Assembly (NCBI RefSeq): GCF_009870125.1
Contig: NC_046683.1
Coordinates: 8,122,001-8,186,000, forward strand
Length of the DNA: 64,000 bases
Direction: 5' to 3'
From: Drosophila pseudoobscura
Lineage: Eukaryota > Arthropoda > Insecta > Diptera > Drosophilidae
Part shown: piece by piece, positions 27,652-41,200 of the stretch
How the letters are laid out: every line of letters starts with the position of its first letter
How positions within the stretch are numbered: the stretch's first letter is position 1
Program-made: the position numbers and the translations under genes
Notes under the pieces: model-generated
Told to the model about the DNA's origin: nothing
Databases searched by the model: none
Seen by the model: the letters and a program-made list of their open reading frames with translations, nothing else

Positions 27652-29717
27652 ATGGAAGTGGAATATGAGGACTCCGGCTGGCAAGGCCGTGCCAAAGCCC
27701 AGTCCAACTCCGAGGTAACAAAGATTTCGGCATTTGGCTTGCTCCCGGACGCTCTGATGCCGCCAGGCAGCTGTGGCGGCAATAACAATATGGATTCTGT
27801 TGTATTTTGGGAAAAATTTACGAGAAGTTTTTAATTTTTAGGAAGTGCACGAGGACAACCCACAGAAGACCATACAAGAATGCCTGGAGAAATTCCTAAC
27901 ACCGGACTACATCATGGAGCCGGGCATATTCACGCAACTGAAGCGGTACTTCCAGTCTGGCGGCTCCCCGGAGGAAGTGATTTCGATGCTGTCGGAGAAC
28001 TACAAGGCGGTGGCCCAAATGGCCAACTTGCTGGCCGAGTGGCTCATTCTGGCCGGCGTCAAGGTGACCGATGTCCAGGCCATGGTCGAGAATCATTTAA
28101 AAGAGATGATTCTCAAGTCCTTCGACCCGAAAAAAGCGGACACCATATTCACGGAAGAGGGCGAGACACCAGACTGGCTCACCGAGATGATCGATCACTA
28201 TACATGGCGATCGCTGATCTACCGCCTGGCCGAGGAGTATCCCGACTGCTTGATGCTGAACTTTACCATCAAACTGATATCGGATGCGGGATTCCAAAGT
28301 GAAATCACCTCCATATCGACAGCTGCCCAGCAAATCGAAGTTTTCTCGCGCGTTCTCAAGACCTCGATTGTTAAGTTTCTCAACAATCCGGACGATGTGC
28401 ATGGCGCCATACAGGAGTGCGCCCGCATGGTCTGTCACGGCCAGCACACGTATGTCTACTCGCAGGTGCTGATCCAAGTGCTAAGCCAGGAGCAGAAAGG
28501 CGGCTTCAACATGAAGCGACTCTCTCAGGAAATCATTAAATATGCCTTACAAAAGTAAGACGGATCGATCATTCAATGCCCAATCAAACTCCCTCTCTAA
28601 TACGTCTCTTTCCCGCACAGCAATCAGAACGTGACGCCCATAACGATGGCTCTAAATGGTTCAGCCGTTTATCCACAGGCCTGTCAGGCACTCACATCGA
28701 TGCTGACCCGCAATACCCTCAATCCTGCCGACATCACAGTGCTGTTCCGCAACTACTCGGGATCTGATCCACCGCCAATCGACCTCATACGCAACCCGCA
28801 GTTCCTGGAGCTACTAGTTGATGCCTTATTCCGCTCTGGCGTCAAAATAAACCCCGAACACAAGCCCAAGTACATGTTTCTGCTGGCCTATGCGTCGGCT
28901 GTCATCGATCAACCGGCGAAAAAGCGACCCCTGACCGAACGCACGCTGAACAAGGACGAGCTGAAGAGCACGATTCAGGCCATCGAAAAGGCGCATGCCA
29001 TTTGCAATGTGGGTCAAGGTACCTCAGAGCTAATTGCCGAACTCCAGACGCTGTACAACTGCATCAAGTAGGTATATCTATACTACCCATCTATCTGCAT
29101 CTGGATTGAATGGTTCTGCGTTTGTATTTGTGCTCAGGTATCCCGTTGTTGGCGTGGGTGTGATACGCTGGATTGAGAACGTTGTGATGGAGCCATCGTT
29201 CTTCAAGCTCTCCACCGACAGCTGTCCCACCCATCTGGCCGTGCTGGACGAGGTGGCGGCTGTCCATCCAACCCTGCAACAGCAAATTCTCTTCCTGCTC
29301 ATCCGCCTCTTCGAATCGAAGCAGGACGAACTGGAGATCCTCGTTCAGCTGGAGATGAAGAAGATGATTTTGGATCGCATGGTCAATCTGCTGACACGCG
29401 GCTGTGTGGTGCCTGTGCTCCGATATGTGAAGCAATGTTGCGCCATCGAGGACACTGATGTTTCGCTGATACGTTACTTTGTCACCGAAGTCCTGGAGAC
29501 CATCACGCATCCGTATTCACCAGAATTTGTGCAGCTCTTTCTGCCGATGGTGGAGAATGAGGAAATAACGGGCACAATGCGGGGAGAGGGTGACAATGAT
29601 CCAGTGTCCGAGTTTATTGGTAAATGGAGACAGCCTTTTGAACCATTTTCTTGTATTTCTCTTAATCTTTTTCCTTTCGTTTCAGTTCATTGTAAAGCGC
29701 ACTACACCACTGTATAA
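27652..29717 (+). CDS. TH1: Negative elongation factor subunit D (TH1)
   Basis: NELF-C/D subunit of the negative elongation factor, which with DSIF holds RNA polymerase II at promoter-proximal pauses in the nucleus. Exons: 27652-27714, 27842-28554, 28621-29067, 29138-29619 and 29686-29717, all GT-AG and in phase, giving 578 residues, the length I recall for fly TH1. The short first exon encodes [12 protein letters not shown]. The body is an all-helical TH1 fold with no catalytic motif (for example [66 protein letters not shown]). The last exon codes for only about ten residues. The promoter is of the DRE/Motif-1 class, fitting broad expression. Confidence 0.96.
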
Positions 29718-30790
29718 CACTTGCTCAGGGAGTGGACAATACATATATATATATATATTTGTAAAGGATAAACAAAAAGGATTGACGGAAAACAAAGCTA
29801 AGGGCAATAAGAAGAATAAAGCGAGAGAGAGAGTCTATTTTTTAAGTCCAGACATCTGTCTTCCCCCCTTTAGTGGAAGAAATGTAGAAACATAGAAACA
29901 GAGTTAGAATAGAGTGAAGTTTTTCTCCTCATTCTAAGGCCTTTTTAGCCTTCAAATACTTCCAATAATACATAATTAGATACTTGAATATATAATCTGT
30001 TTGTCTCTCGGTATCTGATAGTCATAGATCTTCATCTTCATCAAAATATTGCAAAACAAACAAACAATCAAAAGTAAAAAACAAAAAAGAACAGAAATAA
30101 AATAAATAGTTTACATATTTTTTTATTGCAACCAATAAACATTCATACCTCTTACAAAAAAAATTATTAAGCCTTCAAAAACAGCTTTTGAATGCGTGTT
30201 CAAAGGTGGCCCTAAAATAAAAACACTCTTAAAATGTATTTAAAAAAATAAAGTAAAGTCAAATAAAATAAAATATATATAGAAGCGAAGCAACACGAAG
30301 CGACACTCACTTTCTTCTGCTGCTGCACTCTGCTGCACTTTCAATATATGTATTTATGTACACACTTTCGTTCTTTCTGCCTCTTTTGCGGCATGGCATC
30401 GTCTGTTCTGTCGTTCAAGTCGTAGATAATAATGTATTATGATGTAATAATGTATTATGTGCGTGTGTGTGTTTGTTTATACGGTATCTAAGTGTGTAGT
30501 TCTGTCCCATAATTAATCCTACCAATTGCAATACATTAGAATACACAAATTTATACGGATATGGTCCTTAATCACAAGTCGATGGCCAACAGCACCATAC
30601 ACACCCCCTGGGTGCTGGCCATCGAGAGTGATACTCACAACAACAACAAAAAAATATATGTCTTTGGCTCGAAATCGTACAATCGATCGATCTAGTGATG
30701 GTTCATGCTATGCTATATGTATGTCTGTGCGTTTGGTTTGGCAGCGATGATTGATTACGTTTGTTCTTGTTCTAACTACAAAATAATGTT
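29718..30790. other. Convergent spacer between TH1 and the TRIC gene
   Basis: Holds the two 3' UTRs. AATAAA-type signals occur on the plus strand near 29816 and 30095. TTTATT near 30121 (AATAAA on the minus strand) is a possible distal signal for the TRIC gene. Simple AT-rich runs occur at 29740-29760 and 30240-30285. No coding exon was found. Confidence 0.45.
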
Positions 30791-31763
30791 TTAGTTGTTT
30801 TTCTTAACATCTTTACTGTCGCCATCCTTGGCCTGTCCGCGGCCCAAGATCTTGGCCAAGCTATCCCAAATGCCGCCAAAGAAGATGGCACAGCCCAGAT
30901 TCTCCAATGGCAGGAAGGGATCGTGTATGCCCAGCAGAATGGACGACAGCTTAAAGTAAACCAAAAAGATTACAATTCCAAAGTACACCAGAGCGTGCGG
31001 TGCTGAGATCCAGTCGGTCTTCTTGTCCAGCACAAAGATGATCGAAGCAAGCAGAGAAGCCTTGGTGTAGCTGCAAAAACCACAAGCAAAATCAAGGAAT
31101 CAGTCTATTAAAATGGTTAAATGGTTAAACCACTCACAAGCTTGGCTGCATGAATTCCATGGCCGTTGGTGTCCATGCGCCACGAATGAGGCGTTCAATC
31201 AGCTTGGTGAATCCTGCCCCATTGCCCTTCAGAGTGCCAATGATGATCATGATTATCCAGGCATTCGGATACAGCTTGGCCGCATGCCCCACACCGTCGT
31301 AGACCTTTTTTGCCCGATATATCTCCTTCATGGCACTGGCCACAATTTTCACGGGCAGGAATTTGGCCACCTTGTAACCAATATCGAACGGCGTATAGAA
31401 GACAACGTACCTACCAAACAGATGCAGATATAGATAGAGATACGGATACGGTTCTTTGGGGGGGTTTTGGCTGGAATATATTTACCATACGGCTGTGCCC
31501 ACTAAAAGCTGGCCGGTATTTTTCAATGGTGCCAGTATGGGTTCGCCGAGCAGGCCATTGGCCACCATGCCACCGGCAAAGATGACGAGCATGGTCGAGA
31601 GCCAGCAGGCCAATGGATGCTTACGGGAGAAGGCCTGTGCATTGGCGCCCAAGTCCTCGCGCACGGCCAGCGCGGCAAGTAAACTGTGAGCAATGTCGAA
31701 AAACGGAAACATTTTCAGCTTGATGACCTGATTGGCCACATCCAAAAATGCTTCCGGGTCCAT
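30791..31763 (-). CDS. TRIC-type trimeric intracellular cation channel (CG4239-like)
   Basis: Monovalent cation channel of the endoplasmic/sarcoplasmic reticulum membrane. It carries K+ counter-current during Ca2+ release. Three exons: 31763-31486, 31410-31138 and 31070-30791, in phase, giving 276 residues, the usual family length. Features: several hydrophobic segments (FFDIAHSLLAALAV, WLSTMLVIFAGGMVANGLL, AWIIMIIIGTLKGNGAG, LVYFGIVIFLVYFK), the pore-proximal KEIYRAKK basic motif, and a Lys/Asp-rich soluble tail. The start is the ATG at 31763 (MDPEAF). An acceptor (CTATTTCGCAG) at about 31810 indicates a spliced 5' UTR. The fly gene number is from recalled synteny. Confidence 0.92.
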
Positions 31764-34700
31764 GATCACAGCTGATCTTGTATCCTGCCTTCACGGATGA
31801 TAAATCTGCGAAATAGGTAGGGATATGGATAATTCTTTCAAGTCTTGCTATTGAAGATCTTTCACCCCCAAATTTGGCAAAAATAATGTTACATAATACT
31901 TCAAAAATTGTAAAAAGGCCAATTTTATCAAATGAAATGTTTGTACCAGTTTAGGATGTATATATCCCATATGTACTCTCCCTATACAAACAGATGCTTC
32001 TTTATTGTGATTTCTTACAGACGAGAAGATTGTAGAATAGATAGAATGAGAGGCTATTGACGGATTCCCCCGCAATTGAAGACAGAAAGAAGACTCTTTG
32101 AACTGCAGCCCGTGTACGTACGTACAACGTACACGCGCCAGACGGGCCGCGCCGGGCCGGGCCGGGCATGGCATGGCATGTAGAAGAGTTGTCGAACTGT
32201 ATGTTCATTTAGACACAAAAACATAAAAACACACAAATTCAAACTGAAAATTGTCGCTGTTTTGGCCACACAGCAGCTCCAAAAATAAATTTCGCTAATG
32301 AATCGGTGAGGGCTGTTAGAAGAAGAGGCGCGCACCGCACCGCATCGCGCCGGGTCGGATACGAGACCGAGACCGTGCGCACACACAGGTCCGTTCCGTA
32401 TGTGGCAGTGTGCAGCAGCCCACATATACGGGTACGGATACGGATACACGGGGTACGGAACGCGGGGATTGGCTGCGGTGGCTGTGCCTGTGCCTCCTGG
32501 CTATTTTCGAGCGGCGTACATTTGGAGAGGCTACGTAGTATACAAAAAAAAGTATATGTACTCCACTTTAAACGCCTCGTTCCGGACTCCAGCCAGAAAA
32601 ATATCATAATATATCCGGACCCATGTGTCTGCAGATTCTACGGCTTTTTTACCGGGCCATGCGGGAAAATAAATTAAAATAACTAACAAAAAAATGTGTG
32701 GTACCTACGTCTAACACACACGCGAGCGAACGGATAAACGGATAGCAGAGTGCAGCACGAACACGGGGAGACTAGGCCGCCAGGTCCCGTGTGTTACATG
32801 CTCGTTGTTTGTTGGCTATTTGTTGCTCTCCCTCTCTCTCTCTCTCTCTCTCTGTGGTCAAATGTTATATATTTAGAATTTCTACGAGTTTTCAGAGAAG
32901 CAATCTCTCGCAATATGCCTTCTATGAATACCTATATGTATATGCCGTCCATACACAAAATGTACGAGTGGCGCACTCGTATGTATCTTACAGATGGCGG
33001 GGGCCAGCCAGCCAGATCAATGGGGCGAAGACCCAGAGCTTCGTATTTCATACAGAAAAAGCGCCCATAAGCCATTCTCCGGAATTCCCTCGATTCCCAG
33101 AGACCATTTCAAACTCAACGGACATTTGCTTGATGTGTTGTGTCTCTTTTGTTTACGTGGAAATAGGTGAAAAGAAAACAATCTCTCACCTATAGAATAT
33201 TACACAGAAACAAATTTAAGCCGCATGAATCATCCACCACTTATCACTCAAATGTTCTTTGACTATTAATTCTGTCAAATGGGCGGATTTGCTCGCCGTT
33301 TTGGTGCTTACATAAATATGTTTTTGTTGCAGATAAACATAAACAAAACACGATAAGATAGGCCGAATAACTATCGATAACCATTTACTGCAACAGATTC
33401 CGGCTCGTTTTTTCGGGGAACTTTGATCAGGGAGCCAGTGATTGATGAACGCACTTGATTAGTGATTATGATGCATAGTTTCAAGCACTTGATTTTCAGA
33501 AAGTGAGCGTAAAACCAGCACGATACCGTTTCTTGATAAATGATACATTGCTGTTGGAATCTATCGATAGCTGACATATCGATAAAAATAAGATACAAAG
33601 AAATAAACAAGCGAAAAATAATAAGAAAAACTAAGAATTTAGCCCAATATTTCCGTTTTATGAAGAATAATCCAATTTGGCGTGACTGTAGCGACGCTTC
33701 GAAGCCGGCTATTGACCACATCGATAGGCTTTGATCCGATTATATTTACGATGGGACGATTACCTTGTATACTCAAGAAAGTAATATTCAATACACTGCA
33801 AACTATATACATATATACTTGTATAATTATTTTCAAAAGTGTTCCTTTTAAATGAAATTCGCGCTGCAAATATTTGAAATGTATCGTTTTAGTTCCTCTC
33901 CGCTCTATTAGTTATCGTCTTTCTAAGTCGGGAACTGTCCACCACCGGTGCCGATTTCGAATTCTGTTTGTTGTTTATTCGTGCACAGCACAGCAATCGG
34001 CGCTCGGACTTAAAAAAAATACGAATAATGTAAAGTTTGTGTTACATATAATTGTCCATTCATTTTCCCCACCATACCAGTAATTGTGCGAAATTTTCGG
34101 CACAACAACAATTTCAAGTCAAGACGAATCTCTGCCACTTTTCGAAGGCACCGAATCTCCCACACAATCGCAGCACGGACGCACACACTCCCATATAGCA
34201 ACGTACGTGTGTAGTATTTGTATGGCACATGCACAAAAAACTGGTGTATGTTTGATTTATAACTAAAGTGAGATTAAGTTCGAAATCTCGGTGGTATAAA
34301 GGTGAGCTATTTGAGTATAGTTTTGTGTTGATTTTAATGTGATTTTCTCTAATTTTGTTTGTAATCTCCACCAAAAAAGTAAATTGCCTTGTAGCACTCA
34401 CACACAAACAAACAGCCATGTGTAAATAAGTTGACTTTTTGTGTGCAAGCGTGCGTGTGTTTGTGTGTGTGATGCGTGAATCTTGGCTTTGATTTGGTAA
34501 AAAAAAAGCAATAAAGCAAATACATATTTAAATAATTTAAAGGTCAATTCGAATAGGGCCTTTATTCCCATGAGAGTTACTTACTAAAACTAGCCCACCC
34601 CACTCATTAAAAATATCCCAAACTGCCTAAATTTATGGAAATGCTAAATAGATCTGTGTGCTTTGTCTCAATTTCACTTTCGACCCACTTCGGTGGAAAA

Positions 34701-35360
34701 TGTCAAATGGAACTGGGAACAAGGCTAAAGTACGTGTTCTAATTGGGAAATTACCGTTCGTTACCACTCTATGTATGCATTGTTTGTATCTACTGTACTA
34801 CTATTTATAATACTATGTGTCGTTTGTTCAGCCATAACTTCTTTCGAAATAATAAACATATTTATTGGCAAGCCCCACGTCCAGTCATTGTGAAACCAGA
34901 TACTTGTCTGTTCTTCAATCACAGCGCGAACAGCTCCTCCGATAAGTAAAGAGATCTTTTTCATATATGTAAATATTTACACATGTGTGTCTGTTTGTTT
35001 GTTAGCCCGTAATCGAGCAGTGCCGAGCCGAATATGGCATAAAAATGCCGAGTAAGATGTTCTCGTAGACAAAAATTATGCAAACGCCACAGATTTTGTT
35101 TTCTACCCAAGAAAGATCACGGTTTTTGGGGTTTGTTCACTGATAAGGAAAAGATATCAAGTGAATCATATTTCACGTGTGTTGTTTGTTTTATGCGTTC
35201 TACCTCCCTCCAATCCACTCCACGGCACACCGCTCTACTCCACTCCACTCCCCCCGCCCCCACACAACTTTCATTTTGCCGTCCGAGTGCTAGTAGTCGA
35301 TTTCTAAATTGTAATAAAAACAAAAAATCATTTTTTCTGAATTTCGTGACCGACTTTCAG
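31764..35360. other. Divergent spacer between the TRIC gene and the unknown gene at 35.4 kb
   Basis: Contains the TRIC 5' UTR with an intron, then GC-rich DNA at 32140-32350 that may be its promoter. A CT microsatellite lies at 32828-32852. Four ATCGAT sites cluster at 33366-33725. The right end includes the 5' UTR of the plus-strand gene, whose ATG directly follows a CTTTCAG acceptor-like sequence. No coding exon is supported. Confidence 0.4.
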
Positions 35361-36741
35361 ATGGCGTCCAACAGCCCATCGAAGAAAAAATCCTCTGGTA
35401 TGCGCGTTTTGTGGATACCAGGCAGAAAATCCCACCATCCCAAGGGCCGCTATAGCACCACCAGTAAGCACGTCTCGTACTCGGGTCCGCAAAAGAAAAG
35501 CGAGGTGTGGTCCTTGGGAGGCAGCAAGGCACAGACCGAGCTGATTGACTTGTAAGTAAGAGGATGGTTTTATTCTCGGAGGGAGATCCAAAATATAATG
35601 CAAATGCATGCCATGCCCTACCCTCCCCTCCCCTCATACAGCAGCCCATGGATTCACAGTCGAGCTTACGATTTACTAATTATAACAATTGTTGTGCCTA
35701 CCCATACCTGACACTCGTCGCTAATCATTGCAATATAATACTCGCACACGCAATCGCCCTGGCAGCTGTTGCATAAATCGATTCTCTGATGAATGTATCC
35801 GTAATCTTTCAGCCCAATGTCCGAGGGTCTAGCTACACCATCATCGTCCCTGAGCATTGTGGCCACTTGCTCGTTAGTTCAAAGCGTGAAACTCGATCAT
35901 CACACTTCCTCTGATGATTTAGTCGGACTTTCAGAGACTGCCACGTTGCCCGCTTCGCCAGGAGCTGAAGATACTCCGCCACACAGTCCACTCTCTGAGG
36001 CACCATCGACGCCGTCCACAAAAGCCATGACTTCTCCCAATGTTATAACAACAGCAGAAGTGCAGAATTTGGTAAATAATCGTTACAGATGGGAGGGAGC
36101 GGAGCCATCAGCCAATCATAATTGCAATCTGTTTTCTGTTTGCAGCACAACTTTTTGTGTCCCGAAGAACTGCCCAAGGTGCCAGGACATTTGGCAGCAA
36201 CAGCCGAGGCAGAACTGGCACTTAACAGCTCGGCAGGCACGACAGCTTCGATAGCAACGACATCCTCGCCACTGGTAAACCGCAAGGCAGAACCCCAGCA
36301 AATGCCAGCAATAACATCGCACTCGCAGCAAGCCTCACCCCAAAAGACCAAATATAAGAATCACAACAACAATCAGGTAATCTACATTACTTATCCTTTC
36401 AATCCACCTGTATTTATTCATGTTTTTTGTATGTTTTGTATGCTCAGGAGGATATCAATTCAATTGAGAGCCTCTCCAGTTTTCCACGCTTTCAGGGGAA
36501 TGCCGCTGATTTTGATTGGATCGACGAGATGGTGCAGCAACGGAACTGCAACGAACTGATGCACAAGAACAAGCGCAAAAAGGGCTCGAAAAAGGCCATC
36601 GAGAGTCTCGAAAAGGACCAATTGGATGGCAAATCCTACGATTACAAGACCAAGGACAATATTGATAACAATGATGGTGATGAAAAGATGGTCACATGCC
36701 TCTACTACTCGCTCATGTGCTGCGACTGTACTATATCATAA
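35361..36741 (+). CDS. Protein of unknown function, Ser/Thr-rich with Cys-rich C-terminus
   Basis: Four exons: 35361-35551, 35813-36071, 36146-36376 and 36448-36741, all GT-AG and in phase, giving 324 residues. The N-terminus is basic (MASNSPSKKKSSGMRV). The middle is Ser/Thr/Pro/Ala-rich and probably disordered. The last ~98 residues are charged (FDWIDEMVQQRN, KNKRKKGSKKAIE) and end in a striking hydrophobic/Cys motif, MVTCLYYSLMCCDCTIS. The clean splice phases and this tail argue for a real conserved gene. I do not recognise the family; recalled synteny suggests CG9986. Multiple terminal Cys residues could be lipidated, but that is a guess. Confidence 0.8.
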
Positions 36742-38213
36742 TCGAATGAGAGCGTTTAAGCCTCTCCAGCTACATATATCCATGTAAAATACCTCTTTAA
36801 ACCTACCTATGTATAAAATATGTACGTTTTTTGATACGATACCTTTTAGTAGTATAATAATCCTCGAAAAGAACCCGACCCCAAAATGAAGACACGACAG
36901 ACATTTAGCATAAAACAAAATTCAAATCCGTACGCCCTCAGTAGCTACAGACAGAAGAATAACTGAAGTATTAACGAATTTATAATGATTTACATGGAAG
37001 GTTGCACTATAATTTACAAAACAAAAACCACAAAACAAAAAAAACATTCAAATTAACGTCCGTACTCTATAAAAGAATACGAGTTAGTGTGTCAGAAAAC
37101 AATCTCGTTTTGTATGTACATTATTAAAGCTATTTTGTACTTTTGTAAATAAGGTATTTTCTACAAAATACACCATAAAATAAATACAAAACTTGTAGCT
37201 TGTATTATTTATGCGCCCAAAGCGAAAGAAGCTCTTGAAGATGAAACCCACTATCGGGCAATGTGTAGAAGAGCCAAACCCTTTACGTGCTGCTAACCCC
37301 CTGCTAGAGTAGATGCAGCTCTGTAGATTCTCAATATTCTTTGAATATTCCGAGTCCAACAACATGGTTATTTCATAGACTTTAATAGAACCCTATTAGG
37401 GTTCCGAAGAGACCGAAGGGTCTCTCTCGCTCTCTCTCTCTCTGTGTGCATACTGGCCCTCGAAATGTACTTTGTATTCTTTCACTTAGGGAAAATTTAA
37501 CGCTTTGTTTTCTTGATACGAGAGATCTGTTGATAGAACCCACTTTAAAGGCCATGGCGTTGTCCCTCTGTTCATGTATGCATGTATCCTTTTGCTTATG
37601 GCACATTTTAACATTACTCGAGGTCATTGAATCGTTATGCAAAGCATCCCAAAGCAATGACATTTTGTTTGGTAACTTTGGTCTTGTTTTATGACCAGTT
37701 TGGATCGTAATGAAAACCAGTTTGAAAGCCAGAGCCAAAATTAATTTTTCTTGATCTTATTTCGAATTAAAAACGAATCAACAAGGTGCGTGCGATCTAT
37801 ACAAACAAGATTCGCAAGGTAAAGCAAAGAGAAAGCCCAGGTATTTGGTGACGTGACGAGGCTAATCGTAAGGCTAATGATACGATACCTACATAAAGTA
37901 GAATTACGCTCAATATGCTGAAAGAAGAACACGGGTAACATTGGTTTTCAACTTGACATAACATTTTTCATAAAAATTTAATACAAACATTAAATTTACA
38001 AATATATATATAAAAACAATTCACAATCACATATAAATTTTTATCATTTTTTGTTTTCGGGATGTTAAATATTTCGATTTCGCTATATACCTCCAAAGTA
38101 AGGTGTTTTTTTTTTTTAATTTACTAGTCCAGAGAGAGAGAGAGAGAGAAGGCGCGCAAGAGAAATCCAAGAGAAAATCGCGTTGTCAATTGCGGGTTCC
38201 ATCAATCAATCAA
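36742..38213. other. Convergent spacer between the unknown gene and Fur2
   Basis: The left part is the 3' UTR of the unknown gene, and AATAAA near 37180 is a candidate signal. A CT microsatellite lies at 37422-37442 and a GA one at 38131-38150. Positions 37555-37640 resemble 2060-2125 (see findings). No coding exon was found. Confidence 0.45.
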
Positions 38214-41200
38214 TCAGCTGAGGATATTATTGCTACAGCTAGTAGTTGCTGCTGCTGCTGTTGCTGTGGCTGCCGGATCTCTGTACGTATTGTTGGATAT
38301 AATATCATCTGGTTCTCTTCCATTTCTATTCCCGTACTCATTGCAACTTCTTCTCTTGGGGACGGGGGCGTGGCCACCGGCTCCCTTGCAATGAAACTCA
38401 ATCGCATCAATATCTTTTGTACTCTCAATGTAAAATTCGTTCCCATGTATTGTGCCTTTGGGGTCATAAACGATCCGCTTCACCTCTGTCGTCACATCCA
38501 ACATATCATCCTCTGTATTATCAGCATCATCATCATCGGTGTCATCGTCCTCGCCCACATTAAATATAAATCTGGCCTCATTGCTTGTCTGTGCGGCTGA
38601 GGCGTTCTTCTTTCGACGACTGCTCCCACCCGACGACGATTTGCTGGCTATCTTTCTATATCTTACGGAATTCCTCGATACATAGTTGCTGTTTCGCTGC
38701 AGAAAGAACAAACATTGATTTACAAAAGCTTCAATTATTCATATGTTAGATGTCTGTTTACCTGTAGAACAGCGAAAATAATGGAAAATATGGTAATAAT
38801 AAGCAAACAAATGGCCACTGCAATGGCCGTGATGGCCGTCAAAGGAGAGTCCAGCCGCACAAGGAACTCATTGCCATTGCCCTCACTGCCTCCAAGCTGG
38901 GCATCAGCTTCAGCATCGCCGCCACCGCTTTTGTACATGCTCCCACTGCCGATGACTGTACGCCGTTTACCGCCCGTAGAGGTAGCTTTGCATTCACCTG
39001 GTCGAAGGATGGTTTTCACAATTATAAGACTTTAATCTTATTGTTCCGATCTTACCCGTTTCCTTGTCGCAATGGCAGCACGCGACTGATATTGTGGTGT
39101 CGTTGGTGGTGGTCTCGTTCTGCTTACAGCATGGCACACACTGGCTGTTTAACTGATCCAAATGGAGGGGCGGTGCGCAGTTCTTGCACGAATACTGGCC
39201 AGGGCCAAGGCAGGAGCGGCACGAGTCGTGGCAACCCTTGCAGGTGGATGTCGTGACGTCGTAGTACTGTGAGCTAAGGCACTCCATGCACAGTCCTCCA
39301 TCGAGCATAAAGTGTGGCGGGCACGAGGAGCAGGCCAAAGGACCGGCATCTGCAAAAACCCAAGTTATTATTTTCCGAAACGTGATGGAGAACAGCATTT
39401 TGCACACTTACCATTGCATGTCTTGCAATAGTGATGGCACTTCTGACAGCCAAAATCCGACTTGTAGAAGCCCTCGGGACACTCTGGATGGCATTCGCCG
39501 GCTGCCAGCTGCCAGCCAGCAGGACACTGAACGCACTGGTTGCGACGTGGACCACTGCACGTGTGACAGCTGAGATAGCACTTGGCACAGATGCCCCGGT
39601 CGCTGTAGTAGCTGTTGAAATGGTATTAGACAATAAATAAAAGAAATAAATGCATTAAATAATCATTTACCCATCGGCACAGGTGGTGCGGCATTCGCCA
39701 TTCTGCAGTTCGAGGCCCTTGGAGCAGTTGCTGCAATTGGTGCGCGATATGCACTGGCTGCAGGTGTGCAGACAGGGCGAACAGACGCCCGTCTCCATGA
39801 AGAACCCATCCTGACACCCGCTGACGCATCGGCTCAGCTCCAGCAATCGATTTGCGAGGCAGGACATGCAGTTCGTCTCGAGAGCACCATTACAGCTCTC
39901 GCAGGAGGCATGACAGGGACGGCACTGGCCCTCAATCTGACTAAAGAATTCGGCTGCGATAGAGGGAATAATATTAGCATAAACGAAGAGAGGAATATAA
40001 TTTCATTTGACATACATTCATTGCACGCCTCACTTCCGGCCACAATGCATTTGTCCTTCTTGTTCAGCGACCAATTTGCAAGGCACTCGGAGCATATGCC
40101 ATTGCTGGTGCAGGTCTTGCAGCCCTCCTGGCAGGGCATGCACTCCAGCCGCTTCTTGTCCGCATAAAATGCATCCGGACAGCTATTAAGGCATTGGTTT
40201 TGCCAGGCGTAACGGCCTGGTCGACACGTGATGCAGTTCTGGTCCGTTGGGCCATTGCATGTACCGCATGTCGAGTGGCAGAAGGCACATCTGTGGTAAT
40301 AGAAGAACATCAGGTTTACAATTTCTATGGCAGGGATTTTCCGCTGCTGCACGTACTTGTTATCCTCCGTTTCGTAAGTGTCCAGGGGACAGGCCGAGTA
40401 GCATTTATTCTCATGCATCACCAGATGATGGTCACAGCTGGTGCAATACTCGGGATGGTCCTGGCAGGAGGCACAGTTTGGTTCGCAAGGAGCGCAGGTT
40501 CGATTTCTGCTATCTGTTTTGGAAAATACAAAAGACACACACACAAAATTATGGTCACATTTAACATTAATTCTTTTTAAAATTCTCTCTTATGGGACCT
40601 TAGCAGCATTTAGAGGTATTATTTTTGTTCAATCCAACCCCTCAATCTCGCCTCAAACCAAAAAACTTGTTCATGCTAAGTCTTGCAGGAAAAGAAAAGA
40701 GATGGCTATACCTAAGCATCATCTCTCTTGCCGTCTTCTTTCATCTCTGATTGTTTACAAGGATACAAAAAAAAAACCATAAATACCCATTTTTATAGGT
40801 ATTATAAACGTGTTTATAATATTTTTGGCTATAATAATGAATCAATTATAAACAAATCACAGCTTCAATTGCACTTTTGACTACTGAATGGAATGATTTC
40901 TTGGCGAAATACAATTAAATTCAATTATCTTTTGCACTCGTTTGATGGAGAGACCCTTCCACAAGCATAATTGATCCCCACAATTAACCCCTTCTGAATT
41001 TCGGAACAGGCGCAGAATATGTTATTTTTTTTTTGCATGTTCTTCCTTCTGTTTGCTTTGCCTTACTTTCAAAATAACCATCTGGGCAGACTTGCAGGCA
41101 GACAGCCAGATCGATCACATGCAGATGGGCTGGGGCGCAGGTGAGGCAACTGTCGGGTCCGGCGCCAGCGCAGGTCTCGCAGGAGTCGTGGCAGGGCCAG

